From NCBI RefSeq assembly GCF_019061305.1, contig NZ_JAHQZT010000001.1, positions 62,001-126,000 of the forward strand: DNA of 64,000 nucleotides. Direction: 5' to 3'. This DNA comes from Marinobacterium weihaiense. Lineage in GTDB: Bacteria > Pseudomonadota > Gammaproteobacteria > Pseudomonadales > Balneatricaceae. Of the stretch, positions 29,333 to 38,906 are shown in pieces. The stretch's first letter is position 1. Each line of letters starts with the position of its first letter. A program made the translations under genes and the position numbers. The notes below the pieces were generated by a model. That model had not been told where the DNA came from. It saw only the letters and a program-made list of their open reading frames with translations, and made no database searches.

Positions 29333-32300
29333 TTACCCCACAAGGTTCTGAGCATCACGGATCCATGCTTCAAACGTGCTCGTGGTAGATGGATGCCGGC
29401 GTCCAATCTTGAACTCATTGAACAGCCAGTCAACGGGGTCTTCTGGTTGTGCCGCCAATGCTGCACGAGCAATACCTATCTGCTCCTGGTAACACAATCC
29501 CTTCCAGTCACGCTCCTGACCAAAAGCGTTCAAACCTCGCCACGGGATCTCATCACACACGTCCTCTGGCGACAGCCAAACCGTCGTATTCTCATCTTCA
29601 CCATCCCAGAAACCGGCCCAACCGGCAATTACGTCGCGCAGGTGCTGTCGCTGCTTGCGAGAACTTCGATTCAAATCGTGCTTCTGGGCAATATCTAGAG
29701 TGAGCTCGTGAAGCGAAATGCCATTTTTCCGTTGAAGCACGGCACGCGCCAATGCACTCAAATTATCCCGATGTTCCACCTGGAAGTAGCACTCCTTGTC
29801 ATATGCAGGAAGGTCTGCCAGAACATCACCATCGACGGGATGCATCGTATCAGCGGACGTCGGGGACAAAACAGCACGATTTTGTACGGTCTCATCAAAG
29901 GCTTCAGGTTGATGAGCACTTAGCTCCGGAGCCTCATGACGCTGACCGATCTCCGCTCTGCCAGCTACTTTCTGCGGCGCATCAACCCATTCAGGTTCCT
30001 GTTCCTGTTCCTGCTCGGTCTTGGTCTCGGCTGATTCGAGTATTTCCGCTTCAGCAGATGCGGCACACTCGGCAGCTTGTCGGTCTTCCGCCAAGAGGTT
30101 TTCCAGACGCTCGTGCAAGCGCTTCATTGCGTACTCCGGCTCCTGGAAATAGTCGGTCGACCACAGTCGAAGAATACGCCAACCAAGATTTTCCAGAATA
30201 ACCTGGCGCACCCGGTCACGATCCCGTGCCGAGGGTGAACCATGATAGGTTGCCCCATCACACTCAACACCAGCAAGGTACTCACCCGGTTTATCCGGAT
30301 GCACAACCCCCAGATCCACTCGGAATTTGGATACCCCAACCTGGGTTTGGACCTTCCAACCCCTTTCGCGCAATGTCATCGCGACAGCCTGCTCAAACGG
30401 TGAGTCGAACTGGTCCACACCATAATTGGCCGTACTAAATTCAGCGAGAGCGATAGGCCCACGCTCTGCGAATTCGAGATAGTTTTTCAAATGCTCCACG
30501 GCCGTCGCTTTGGTTCGCGACAGATCCACCATGGAAGAGTCAAAACTGGTGAATAACAACACTTCAGTTGTTGCACGCGTTACCGCAACATTGAGTCTGC
30601 GCTCGCCTCCCGTCTTGTTCAACGGTCCAAAGTTCATGCTCATGGTGCGGCCTCCAGGTTCAGTGGGGCCATACGTCAGAGAAAGAATGATGATATCCCT
30701 CTCATCACCCTGAACCGATTCCAGGTTCTTCACAAACAGCGGATCGTAGGTATCGGTTGCAGTAAAGAAGCGCTCCAGTTCAGGGTTATTCCGACGTGCT
30801 TCATCCATTAGGTCTTCAATCATGCGCTGCTGTTGCGAGTTAATGGTCACGATACCCATCGTTCGCACTGGCGCACCCTGCAACGTTGCCGTCAGCAGTT
30901 TGACGACTTCCGCGACCACGGCCTGCGCCTCAATGACATTCGTCTGTCCACGGCCCTTGGCATAGACCCCGTCAACACGGTGTAACGTCACCGCACTCTC
31001 TTTGGTCTCCGCCGACGGGAAAGTCCTTAATTGGTTTTCGTAGTAATGCGAGTTAGAGAATGCGATCAACGTTTCATGACGACTGCGGTAGTGGCCCGTC
31101 AAGCGCAGATGGGGCAAGCGTGCGGCCAGAGCCTGATCAAGGATGGACTCCAGGTCACCTTCATCCGAATCCTCTTCTTCCTTACGCCCGAAGGTATTGC
31201 TGGGCGGCATCTGTTTGGGGTCACCAACCACGATGACGTTCTTGCCACGCGCAATCGCACCAACGGCATCCCAAGTGGTGATCTGTGAGGCCTCGTCAAA
31301 TACCACAAGATCGAAGAGTGCAAAATCTGCCGGCAGGAATTGCGCCACGGATAGCGGAGACATCATGAAACAGGGCGTCAGATCCGTCAGTGCCGCTCCC
31401 ATTTCCTTGACCAGCGCCCTCACCGGCTTGTGGCGGGTTTTCTTGGTGAGTTCACGTGCCAGCACGCCGTACTCCGCCGGCGCATTGGGTGCGTTACGAT
31501 CGGGCACAGCACCCGCTGTTTTCGCCAGGATATAATCAGCAGTTGTCTCGGCGACCTCCGCATCAAGCTCCCTGAACATCTCGATGGTTGATTCATGCGA
31601 AGCGCCTGCGAACTGCACCAGTGAAGGACTCTGGTCGATTAATTTCGGAGCCAGCCAAATGCAGAGCGCCGTCATTGCATTATCTTCACATGCATGAGGG
31701 ACAATGACGCGATTTTCTAGGGCCTGTGACAGTGGCTCAAGCTGATACTGAGCCGCTTTTTGTTTCGCTCCCAGCCATCGACACCATCGGTTCAAGCGTT
31801 CGCTCTGCTGCTCAATCACTGCGAAGTCTGCTGCGATTGTAGCCAAGTCATCTCCCTGACGGATGGTGACTTGCAACTGTGCCGCTTCTTCCACCAGCTC
31901 GGCCAGCTGCGCTGCATCATCAGCCACCGTCCGAGACAATTTGACCAGCGGTGTATTTTCGGTGAGGTAGTCTCGCCCTTCCACGAGCACTGAACGTAGC
32001 TTGCGCAATGGAATGGCAGGATCATCAAAGGTGCTAATGAATGCCTTGAACAGCTCCATCGCTTTGATGCCATTGGCCAGAGTTCGCTCTAATTCTTCTG
32101 CCTCTGAATCTACCCCTGCCCAAATACTGCTACCCTCAAGTTCAGCTGCACTCTTTTTGAGCGTTTGCAACGTCTCACGAGCGGCAAGTGCCTTCTCCAG
32201 AATGCTGAAGTCCGAGATCTTCTCGAGACCCTGTGCGCACATTTGCTGACGCAGACTCCGACGTTTAAAAAACCCGAACAGGCCTGTTGCGTCATTGCGC

Positions 32301-35284
32301 TGTTGGATCCATTGATCCCAGGCGCAGTCCTCCAGCATGTTCCACTTGAGACCATGCCCAAAATCCCGGATCTGTTCTTGCAACCGAGCATGTAAGGGCA
32401 CGCATTCTTTTAACGCTTTGACACGTGCGAGCCCTCCTTGTTGGAGCGCAAAAACAACATCAAAACGCATCACAAACTCGCACAACTCTGCCAAACGGGC
32501 CAACTGCACATGCTTATCTGGTGAAATGTGATCTAGGGGAACCCCCAAGGCCTCCAATAACGTCTCTGCATTGGAACGAGCCTGCTTGGCGATCGCACTG
32601 ATGCGCCTTGCAAAGGTCACCAGAGAGGTACGCCACTGGTTGGAAAATTCCTGTTGAGTAACCGATTCAAAGTGATCCGGCTCCAGGTCTTCAATTTCAC
32701 CAAAAGCGATCCCCAGTTCTCGTGCGGTCTCCAAATAAGGATCGAGCTCAGCTTCAGTTGTGATGGGTGCCTGAAGCAGGTCTTCAGGCCAATCCAGGCG
32801 TAACGGATGCTCATAGGAAAAACGGACCACCCTCGCCATCGCATCACGGGCAGACAAGCCAAGTGCATGGGGGCGGTGCAATTCAACAACGTAGCTATTC
32901 AGCCCGTGCCTAACCTGTTCCAGCTTCTGCGCCTTGGCGACCCAGTCACTCTGGGAGGCACTTTGACGCCGCGTCCAGGCTCCGCCCAGCTGGTCCAACA
33001 CCGATTTCTTGTTGGCCTTGTTGGAGTGCAATTCCAGACACAGGTGGGCCAGTCCTATCTTCTCCATGCGACGGTATACCACTTGGAGCGCCGCCATTTT
33101 TTCAGCCACAAACAGGACCTTTCGCCCTTGCGCCAGGTTGTGGCAAATGATGTTGGCAATGGTTTCCGACTTGCCTGTTCCGGGTGGGCCTTCCAGGACA
33201 AAGTCTTGAGGGTGAGATGAAGCCTCAACCGCCACCATTTGAGAAGAGTCGCAGTTCAGGGGTGCATAGAAGTCTTCCGGCGAAATTTTCTCATCCACAC
33301 GATCACGTTCGATGAAGCGATGATCCTGATTGAACGCAGCCGTTGGGCGCTCAATCAGATGCTCCACAAACGGGCTTCTTTTGAGCAGCTCCGTGCGGTC
33401 ACGCAAGTCTTTCCACATCAGGTACTTGGCAAAGGAAAATGAGCCGAGAACAATTTCCTCCACCACGATAAATCCAGGTTGTTCCTGGATGGCCGCACGA
33501 ACGATATTCCAGATCGCCTCGACATCGACACCGGATTCATCTTTAGGGAGGTCATTGCGTAGCTGATCCAGCGTGATGTCGTAATCCGCCTGAAGCATCT
33601 CGATCAGCGTCAAGTTGAAGATCGGCTCTTCGTCAGCCAGCTGAGAGAGCTTGACCGGTGCCTGCGCGCTGCGGCGCTCAAGCTTCACCGGCAACAAGAT
33701 CAGCGGGGCACGGAACGATTTGTCACTTTCAGGAGTTTCCTTCCAGCGCAGCATCCCGATTGCCAAAAACAGCGTATTGCTGCCCCCCTCTTCCAGGTCG
33801 TTCTTGGCTTTACGCAGCAGTTCGATCAGCTTGGTTTCGGCTCGTTTTGCCGTCTCATTCACAATGAGCTTTTTGTTATCAAGCTGTTGCAGCGCAAATT
33901 CCCGATGCAAGTCCTCGCCTGTCGATAACCGAAATGCTTCGGCACTGCGTTCTTCATCCACGAGCGGTGTATCTTCGGCTGACACAAATCCGAATATTTG
34001 ATCAGCGGCCAGCATGTCCTCCAACTTGCCCAAGTCTGGACAAAAGAGCTTCAGCGCCGATTGTTTTACATTCAGCAGCGGGTTGCGTTTGGTCAAATCC
34101 AGCAGCTTACGCTGCCACATGTCAATCCGTGTCTCTGGTGTTTCTTCATAAACCCGCTCGTCCCCGCGCACCGGTGGCAGTGGCGGTGGACCGTCTATAC
34201 CGATCGACACCACACGCGCAACGGTTTTACTGTCTGTTTCGGGTGCGTCTTTAGGGCGTTCTTCAATGATACCGATGGGTTTGATTCGACGTGCCCGTGC
34301 CTGCTTGATATCAATCAGCATGACAAAGTCGGATTCCTTGTCTTCTTCCAACAAGGTTTTCGCGTGATCAATAGCTTGCTTAAACGTAACGGGTGAATCG
34401 TTGGTGACCAGCGTCGTCTCGAACATGACAAGGTCAGACGTATCCATGCGCTTCCTCAAATCGATGGGGTCATCGTTGGTTAGCACCGGAAAGCATTCAT
34501 CAATCAACCAGAAACCGGCAAACGCATGGGTCTTGGTTAGCGCAATAACGGGGTTCAACCCCATATTTTCGAGGCAACTCGCAAACAGGACAGACGTATC
34601 CAGGCACGCAGCGGTTTTATGCTCCAGGATATCCTTGGCCGGGCGGATGCGCTGCCCCTGTTTTGCCCAACCATTCGGTGGCGACAGGTACATCAAACGT
34701 TCGTTGAAAAGCGTGGCCCACAACGCAGCACCGAACAAGAATGGCCGCTCGCGGGTATTCGACTGGTAACCATCGATAGCACTGTTCTGACCATCATCAC
34801 GCAATCCTTGTGCGACTTTTGCGGTCAACGCTTCAACGGCATGGACATTAGGCTGCACAAAAGCACCCAACAACTCAGCTTGACGAGACTCACCGCCCCA
34901 ATAATCGCCTGGCAGCACACTCACTTCATAATGAGAAGTCAGCTCCCGTGACTGCCCTTCTGCATCGATATAGGATGCGGCAAATGTCAGCTGAACCTGC
35001 ATCTCCTCTGTCAGGCCCGTCAGCTTCTCGAACTGGGGCTTTAGTGGTCGTTCTTGCAGTTTTGCAGACTGTCCCGCAGCCAAGCGGTCTATTAACCACT
35101 CTTCCGGTTCAAAGAAGACGGGATCACTGGTGAGCCGTATCCGAATATCAGTGATACTCCCAGAAGGCTCGCCTTCAGTGGCCTCAGGTGCTGAAACCAG
35201 CGCACGCTTGAGCAACGGATAGGCGTTCTGTTGCGCCGCCAAAGAGAAGGTGGAGGCCAATTCGCAATTGAGGTGCAACTCCAT
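29333..35284 (-). CDS. Giant DUF4011/helicase/nuclease/DUF3320 protein, candidate defence gene
   Basis: 1983 residues. Approximate order: an N-terminal beta-rich part; a transglutaminase-like segment with Cys near 226 (KTAACLDTSVLFASCLENMG) and His near 252 (THAFAGFW); DUF4011 near 390 (KLLDLTKRNPLLNV); a split superfamily 1 helicase with Walker A GPPGTGKS near 698, DEAS near 1330 and C-terminal motifs SVQGDERDII and RRLNVAVTRA; a Vsr/DUF559-type nuclease near 1620-1720 (FEQAV, FRVDLGV, VECDGATYHG); and DUF3320 at the end. Start set at ATG 35284 (AAGGA upstream). Related single-gene fusions are reported in antiphage islands; I recall the name Hhe for a DUF4011-helicase-Vsr protein but have not verified it. 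No methylase partner is adjacent. Confidence 0.88.
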   Translation of the reverse strand: MELHLNCELASTFSLAAQQNAYPLLKRALVSAPEATEGEPSGSITDIRIRLTSDPVFFEPEEWLIDRLAAGQSAKLQERPLKPQFEKLTGLTEEMQVQLTFAASYIDAEGQSRELTSHYEVSVLPGDYWGGESRQAELLGAFVQPNVHAVEALTAKVAQGLRDDGQNSAIDGYQSNTRERPFLFGAALWATLFNERLMYLSPPNGWAKQGQRIRPAKDILEHKTAACLDTSVLFASCLENMGLNPVIALTKTHAFAGFWLIDECFPVLTNDDPIDLRKRMDTSDLVMFETTLVTNDSPVTFKQAIDHAKTLLEEDKESDFVMLIDIKQARARRIKPIGIIEERPKDAPETDSKTVARVVSIGIDGPPPLPPVRGDERVYEETPETRIDMWQRKLLDLTKRNPLLNVKQSALKLFCPDLGKLEDMLAADQIFGFVSAEDTPLVDEERSAEAFRLSTGEDLHREFALQQLDNKKLIVNETAKRAETKLIELLRKAKNDLEEGGSNTLFLAIGMLRWKETPESDKSFRAPLILLPVKLERRSAQAPVKLSQLADEEPIFNLTLIEMLQADYDITLDQLRNDLPKDESGVDVEAIWNIVRAAIQEQPGFIVVEEIVLGSFSFAKYLMWKDLRDRTELLKRSPFVEHLIERPTAAFNQDHRFIERDRVDEKISPEDFYAPLNCDSSQMVAVEASSHPQDFVLEGPPGTGKSETIANIICHNLAQGRKVLFVAEKMAALQVVYRRMEKIGLAHLCLELHSNKANKKSVLDQLGGAWTRRQSASQSDWVAKAQKLEQVRHGLNSYVVELHRPHALGLSARDAMARVVRFSYEHPLRLDWPEDLLQAPITTEAELDPYLETARELGIAFGEIEDLEPDHFESVTQQEFSNQWRTSLVTFARRISAIAKQARSNAETLLEALGVPLDHISPDKHVQLARLAELCEFVMRFDVVFALQQGGLARVKALKECVPLHARLQEQIRDFGHGLKWNMLEDCAWDQWIQQRNDATGLFGFFKRRSLRQQMCAQGLEKISDFSILEKALAARETLQTLKKSAAELEGSSIWAGVDSEAEELERTLANGIKAMELFKAFISTFDDPAIPLRKLRSVLVEGRDYLTENTPLVKLSRTVADDAAQLAELVEEAAQLQVTIRQGDDLATIAADFAVIEQQSERLNRWCRWLGAKQKAAQYQLEPLSQALENRVIVPHACEDNAMTALCIWLAPKLIDQSPSLVQFAGASHESTIEMFRELDAEVAETTADYILAKTAGAVPDRNAPNAPAEYGVLARELTKKTRHKPVRALVKEMGAALTDLTPCFMMSPLSVAQFLPADFALFDLVVFDEASQITTWDAVGAIARGKNVIVVGDPKQMPPSNTFGRKEEEDSDEGDLESILDQALAARLPHLRLTGHYRSRHETLIAFSNSHYYENQLRTFPSAETKESAVTLHRVDGVYAKGRGQTNVIEAQAVVAEVVKLLTATLQGAPVRTMGIVTINSQQQRMIEDLMDEARRNNPELERFFTATDTYDPLFVKNLESVQGDERDIIILSLTYGPTEPGGRTMSMNFGPLNKTGGERRLNVAVTRATTEVLLFTSFDSSMVDLSRTKATAVEHLKNYLEFAERGPIALAEFSTANYGVDQFDSPFEQAVAMTLRERGWKVQTQVGVSKFRVDLGVVHPDKPGEYLAGVECDGATYHGSPSARDRDRVRQVILENLGWRILRLWSTDYFQEPEYAMKRLHERLENLLAEDRQAAECAASAEAEILESAETKTEQEQEQEPEWVDAPQKVAGRAEIGQRHEAPELSAHQPEAFDETVQNRAVLSPTSADTMHPVDGDVLADLPAYDKECYFQVEHRDNLSALARAVLQRKNGISLHELTLDIAQKHDLNRSSRKQRQHLRDVIAGWAGFWDGEDENTTVWLSPEDVCDEIPWRGLNAFGQERDWKGLCYQEQIGIARAALAAQPEDPVDWLFNEFKIGRRHPSTTSTFEAWIRDAQNLVG

Positions 35285-35515
35285 GTTAACGTCCTTTTTG
35301 ATCCTTGAAACATCGTATCGGCTTACGAAATATGCTCCCAAGCCAAGCAATCAGCCTGCCAGGTTAAGGCGTAGTCGCCTGACCCTCAACTCTCAAGTTC
35401 AGCCTGGTTAAATCGTGTTGAATTCAGCGGCATATAGCAGTGAAGAATAGTTGTTCATGTTTTCCCTGTTCCTCCCATCAGGATAAATACACGCGCCGAG
35501 CAGCCTACCCCACCG

Positions 35516-35815
35516 TTAATGAAAATTCGCGGGAGGTTGGGCGGCAATGCTGTCCAGGTAGTTGCAAATCAAGCCGGGATGAAGCTCTACCAACTCACTG
35601 GTGAGTTCTGACTGGACAACAAACATCTGGTGGCACGGGGACGGGTCGGTTTTGGCCAACACTTCGTACAGGCGCCCTTTCGTGAGCACCTTGTGGTTGT
35701 GGTCAATCAGATCCGCTTCAATCTGGACCAAGGTTCCGACGGGGATGACCATCCATAGCTGATGTGATTCCAGAATCATCTCCGTACCGATATCACGCAC
35801 TTCAGATACGGTCAT
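35516..35815 (-). CDS. Hypothetical protein, 99 residues
   Basis: Not recognised. ATG 35815 has AGGTG eight bases upstream, which supports expression. Composition is ordinary soluble protein; a small beta-rich fold is plausible (MVIPVGTLVQIEADLIDHNH, then KGRLYEVLAK). It lies between the giant helicase-nuclease (231 bases downstream) and the response regulator (45 bases upstream, same strand), so it could be co-transcribed with the regulator. Confidence 0.65.
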   Translation of the reverse strand: MTVSEVRDIGTEMILESHQLWMVIPVGTLVQIEADLIDHNHKVLTKGRLYEVLAKTDPSPCHQMFVVQSELTSELVELHPGLICNYLDSIAAQPPANFH

Positions 35816-35860
35816 GGCTTCACCTGCTGCTGAATGTATCTCTCCTAGTATAGACCCCAG

Positions 35861-36535
35861 TCAGGCCTGAATGATTCCGGAACGCAGGGCCAGGTGAATG
35901 ATTTCTGAGCCATTACTGAGCTTGAGCTTGCGCAAAATGTTGGCACGGTGGGCATGGACGGTCTTGGGGCTGAGAAAAACGCTTTCGGCAATCGCATTGA
36001 CGCTACGCCCTTCGGCCAGCAGGGTGAAAATCTCCAGTTCACGGCGCGTCAATTGCGCGATCGGAGAGCAATCGGCACCGCCGGCAGCATCCTGGTTGAT
36101 CTGCTGACTGATCGCCGATGAAAAATACTCGCGCCCCGCATTGACTTCACGCACAGCGTGAACGAGTTCATTCTGCGCACAACGCTTGGTGACGTAACCC
36201 TTAACGCCGGCTTCGGCAACACGTGAGGGATAAGGGCTGGCCTCCCAGATGGTGAGCACCAGAATGCGCGCATCCGGGTCGCCGAGCATGATACGCTTGA
36301 TCGCATCCAGCCCCCCGGATGTCGAGGACGCCTCGGTATTGTCATGGTCCGCGGGCATGGCCAGGTCCATCACGACCACATCAGGTTTGACTTCACGATA
36401 CAGCTCAACGGCCTGACTGCCGTTTTCTGCCTCCGCGACGATCTCCATATCCGCCTCTTTAAGCAACATGTGCTGAAAGCCTGCACGTACAATTGAGTGA
36501 TCATCAACCAGCAGGATACGGATTTTTTTGCTCAT
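35861..36535 (-). CDS. NarL/UvrY-type response regulator
   Basis: Two-component transcription regulator of 224 residues. Receiver domain: acidic pair Asp11-Asp12, phospho-acceptor Asp57 (VVVMDLAMP), then conserved Thr in VLTIW and Lys in VTKRC. The LuxR-type helix-turn-helix near 155-215 includes LTRRELEIFTLLAEGRSVNA and SPKTVHAHR. The loop after the acceptor site is lengthened by about nine residues (ADHDNTEASSTSGG). In many gammaproteobacteria the uvrC-linked GacA/UvrY occupies a similar neighbourhood; here uvrC is 5 kb away, so orthology is uncertain. No sensor kinase is adjacent. Confidence 0.88.
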   Translation of the reverse strand: MSKKIRILLVDDHSIVRAGFQHMLLKEADMEIVAEAENGSQAVELYREVKPDVVVMDLAMPADHDNTEASSTSGGLDAIKRIMLGDPDARILVLTIWEASPYPSRVAEAGVKGYVTKRCAQNELVHAVREVNAGREYFSSAISQQINQDAAGGADCSPIAQLTRRELEIFTLLAEGRSVNAIAESVFLSPKTVHAHRANILRKLKLSNGSEIIHLALRSGIIQA

Positions 36536-36613
36536 TCTCGGGTTCCTTCAAAATCTGAATGCAGCATAACAGATTGGTGTCGCCCACTCATGCAGGAGCA
36601 CTTCCCCTTTGGT

Positions 36614-37048
36614 CTAGGTCAAGTGACTTTCGGCACCACGATAGACACCCGAAGTATCCAGGTCGATCGCTTCCGCCGAAAGACCGGTACCGTCATCAAG
36701 GTGCGCCGGAATGGCAACAAGATCATCACTGAAACCGATCAAATGAATCCCTTCCTTTTCACAGTGTGCCAGTACTTTTTCAAGCGCCTTGAGAACGGTC
36801 TCCTGACGGTCGGTAAAACGGTCCTGCTGCTCCTGGCGACGCTTGCGGCTTGTCACTGAACGGATGACATAGTCACCTTGGTCCAGCAACTGAATGGTCA
36901 ACCCCGGCAGTTTTTCACGCACCAGGACCGCTTTGGCAACTTCAAACAAGGCGGCATCACGGCAGCTGATTGAATCACCATAACAGCATGACTTGAGGCG
37001 CTCTTTGACCTGTTCCACTCGCATGTCGGCTTCCAGGAAAAACTCCAT
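36614..37048 (-). CDS. Hypothetical protein, 144 residues
   Basis: Not recognised. Mixed helical, charged protein with a CC pair near residues 21-22 and a basic stretch SRKRRQEQQDR in the middle. No signal peptide or membrane segment. It sits between the response regulator and the KfrA-like gene on the same strand, 42 bases downstream of the latter. Confidence 0.6.
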   Translation of the reverse strand: MEFFLEADMRVEQVKERLKSCCYGDSISCRDAALFEVAKAVLVREKLPGLTIQLLDQGDYVIRSVTSRKRRQEQQDRFTDRQETVLKALEKVLAHCEKEGIHLIGFSDDLVAIPAHLDDGTGLSAEAIDLDTSGVYRGAESHLT

Positions 37049-37090
37049 ATTTCAGCACCTTACAGGGTAATCATAGAGTAATACATGCGG

Positions 37091-37750
37091 TTATAGCCCG
37101 GCCTTTAGAGACGCATTCTCGCCACTCAGACGATCGTTCTGACGACGCAGACGCTCGATTTCTTCTTCCTGAATACGCGAACGCACGCGGAGCTCAATCA
37201 TGGCCTCATCATTTAACCCCTGACGATCGCCAAGCTTTTCCAGCTGTCGTACTTCGTGCATAGCTTGATCACGCTCCATTGTCAGTCGAATTTGAGCTTC
37301 CTCGAGCTCAAGAATGCGCTTCTCAAGCTGGTGCTTTTCATCTGCCAGCTGCTCGCACCGCTCCAGCAGTCGTGCATTTTGCTGCTGAGCGGCCAGCAAG
37401 GCTGATTCGCCGTCATACCGTCGTGCATCAGAAGCCTGCCGAAGTTCTGCCTGCTTCTGCTCCAGCTCAATACGCTGTTGGTTGAAGCGATGCTCGGCAT
37501 AGGCCAGTGCTCGATTCCAGGTTTTATCCGCTAGCTGGATAACGGGCTCAGGGAGCTCTGGATGCTCATTACGGCGCTGAATGCGCGCAGCGAGTGTGTG
37601 CCACCAGTCATTCAGGGCGCGATTGATGGTTGTCAGGCTACCGCTGCCAAGGCGCTCGCGCACGTTCTGCTGAGTCGGCCGGATACCCTCCGACAGCAGC
37701 TGATCCGCCACTTCAATGGCGCGGCTATGTGTATCGTTTTTCTTGGCCAT
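37091..37750 (-). CDS. KfrA-like DNA-binding coiled-coil protein
   Basis: 219 residues. The N-terminal KfrA_N-type helix-turn-helix (about 10-70) includes GIRPTQQNVRERLGSGSLTT. A long coiled coil from about 85 to the end is rich in Glu, Gln and Leu. Plasmid KfrA proteins bind their own promoters and help partition; chromosomal relatives are of unknown role and are frequent in accessory regions. An inverted repeat AGTAC-N7-GTACT lies 3 to 19 bases before the ATG, and no Shine-Dalgarno is evident, so self-regulation is plausible. Confidence 0.8.
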   Translation of the reverse strand: MAKKNDTHSRAIEVADQLLSEGIRPTQQNVRERLGSGSLTTINRALNDWWHTLAARIQRRNEHPELPEPVIQLADKTWNRALAYAEHRFNQQRIELEQKQAELRQASDARRYDGESALLAAQQQNARLLERCEQLADEKHQLEKRILELEEAQIRLTMERDQAMHEVRQLEKLGDRQGLNDEAMIELRVRSRIQEEEIERLRRQNDRLSGENASLKAGL

Positions 37751-37752
37751 AA

Positions 37753-37769
37753 AGTACTCAATATGTACT
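37753..37769 (-). promoter_or_regulatory. Inverted repeat upstream of the KfrA-like gene
   Basis: AGTAC at 37753-37757 and GTACT at 37765-37769 with a seven-base spacer, directly next to the start codon. A candidate site for autorepression, which is known for plasmid KfrA; unproven here. Confidence 0.45.
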
Positions 37770-37894
37770 AATGATATGTATCAATTGTGATGCGTATTAA
37801 ACGCGCTTGCTCGCCCGGGTGCAAGCAATTCCCTGCATACCACCACAGCAAATTCATTTATGATGACAACAGATTGAGAAAAGGAGTAACTCTA

Positions 37895-38899
37895 ATGCCC
37901 ATTAAAATTGCAATAAACGGCTATGGCCGCATTGGCCGCAACATTCTGCGCGCACTGTTTGAAAGCGGTCGTCAGGACGAATTCCAGGTGGTCGCCATCA
38001 ATGATCTTGGTGACGCCTCTATCAGCGCCCACCTGACCGAGTTCGACTCCGTACACGGGCGATTCATGTGGCCGGTAAAGGCCATTGACGGGCATCTGCA
38101 GGTTGGTGAATACGCAATCCCCATGCTGCAACAGGCTGATCCGCATGCCCTGCCCTGGAGGGATTATGACGTTGATATCGTCCTTGAATGCACCGGCCGA
38201 TTCACCGCGCGCGAACAAGCTGAAATTCATCTGCAGCAAGGCGCCCGCAAGGTACTGGTATCCGCACCCGCCAAGGGTGCCGATGCCACCATCGTATTCG
38301 GCGTGAACGAGGAGAGCCTTGGCGCGGATGATCGGATCGTATCCAATGCATCCTGCACCACCAATTGCCTGGCACCGATGGCCAAGGTATTGAATGACGG
38401 GCTCGGCATTCAACAGGGACTGATGACAACCATCCACGCCTATACCAACGACCAGCACCTGACGGACGTATATCATACCGACCTGTACCGCGCCCGCGCC
38501 GCTGCACTGTCGATGATCCCGACCAAAACCGGTGCTGCCAGCGCGGCTGGCCTGGTCCTGCCGGAACTGGATGGCCGCCTGTCCGGCCTAGCCGTTCGCG
38601 TACCGACGGCCAACGTTTCCCTGGTAGATCTGACCTTCACCGCCGCACGTGAAACCTCGCGGGATGAAGTCAACCAATTGATGCTCAATGCCGCCCGCGG
38701 CAACATGAGCAATATCATCGAGTTTAACGAAACACCTCTGGTCTCGATCGATTTCAACCATCACAGCGCCTCTTGCGTATTCGATAGCCTGCAAACCCAG
38801 GTTATGGGCAGCATGGTAAAAGTCTTTGCTTGGTATGATAACGAGTGGGGCTTCTCCAACCGAATGCTGGATACCGCCGCACGCATGGCGCAGCTATAA
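37895..38899 (+). CDS. Glyceraldehyde-3-phosphate dehydrogenase
   Basis: Oxidises glyceraldehyde-3-phosphate with phosphate to 1,3-bisphosphoglycerate. 334 residues. NAD fold INGYGRIGR is near the N-terminus; the active-site Cys is in SNASCTTNCLAP, with catalytic His in TTIHAYTNDQ; the C-terminal signature is WYDNEWGFSNRM. ATG 37895 follows a strong AAAGGAG; an upstream in-frame extension to 37787 is not credible. Sequence around VSAPAKGAD fits GAPDH better than erythrose-4-phosphate dehydrogenase. Genomes often carry several gap genes; which role this copy plays cannot be told. Confidence 0.93.
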   Translation: MPIKIAINGYGRIGRNILRALFESGRQDEFQVVAINDLGDASISAHLTEFDSVHGRFMWPVKAIDGHLQVGEYAIPMLQQADPHALPWRDYDVDIVLECTGRFTAREQAEIHLQQGARKVLVSAPAKGADATIVFGVNEESLGADDRIVSNASCTTNCLAPMAKVLNDGLGIQQGLMTTIHAYTNDQHLTDVYHTDLYRARAAALSMIPTKTGAASAAGLVLPELDGRLSGLAVRVPTANVSLVDLTFTAARETSRDEVNQLMLNAARGNMSNIIEFNETPLVSIDFNHHSASCVFDSLQTQVMGSMVKVFAWYDNEWGFSNRMLDTAARMAQL

Positions 38900-38906
38900 G
38901 TCAAAT

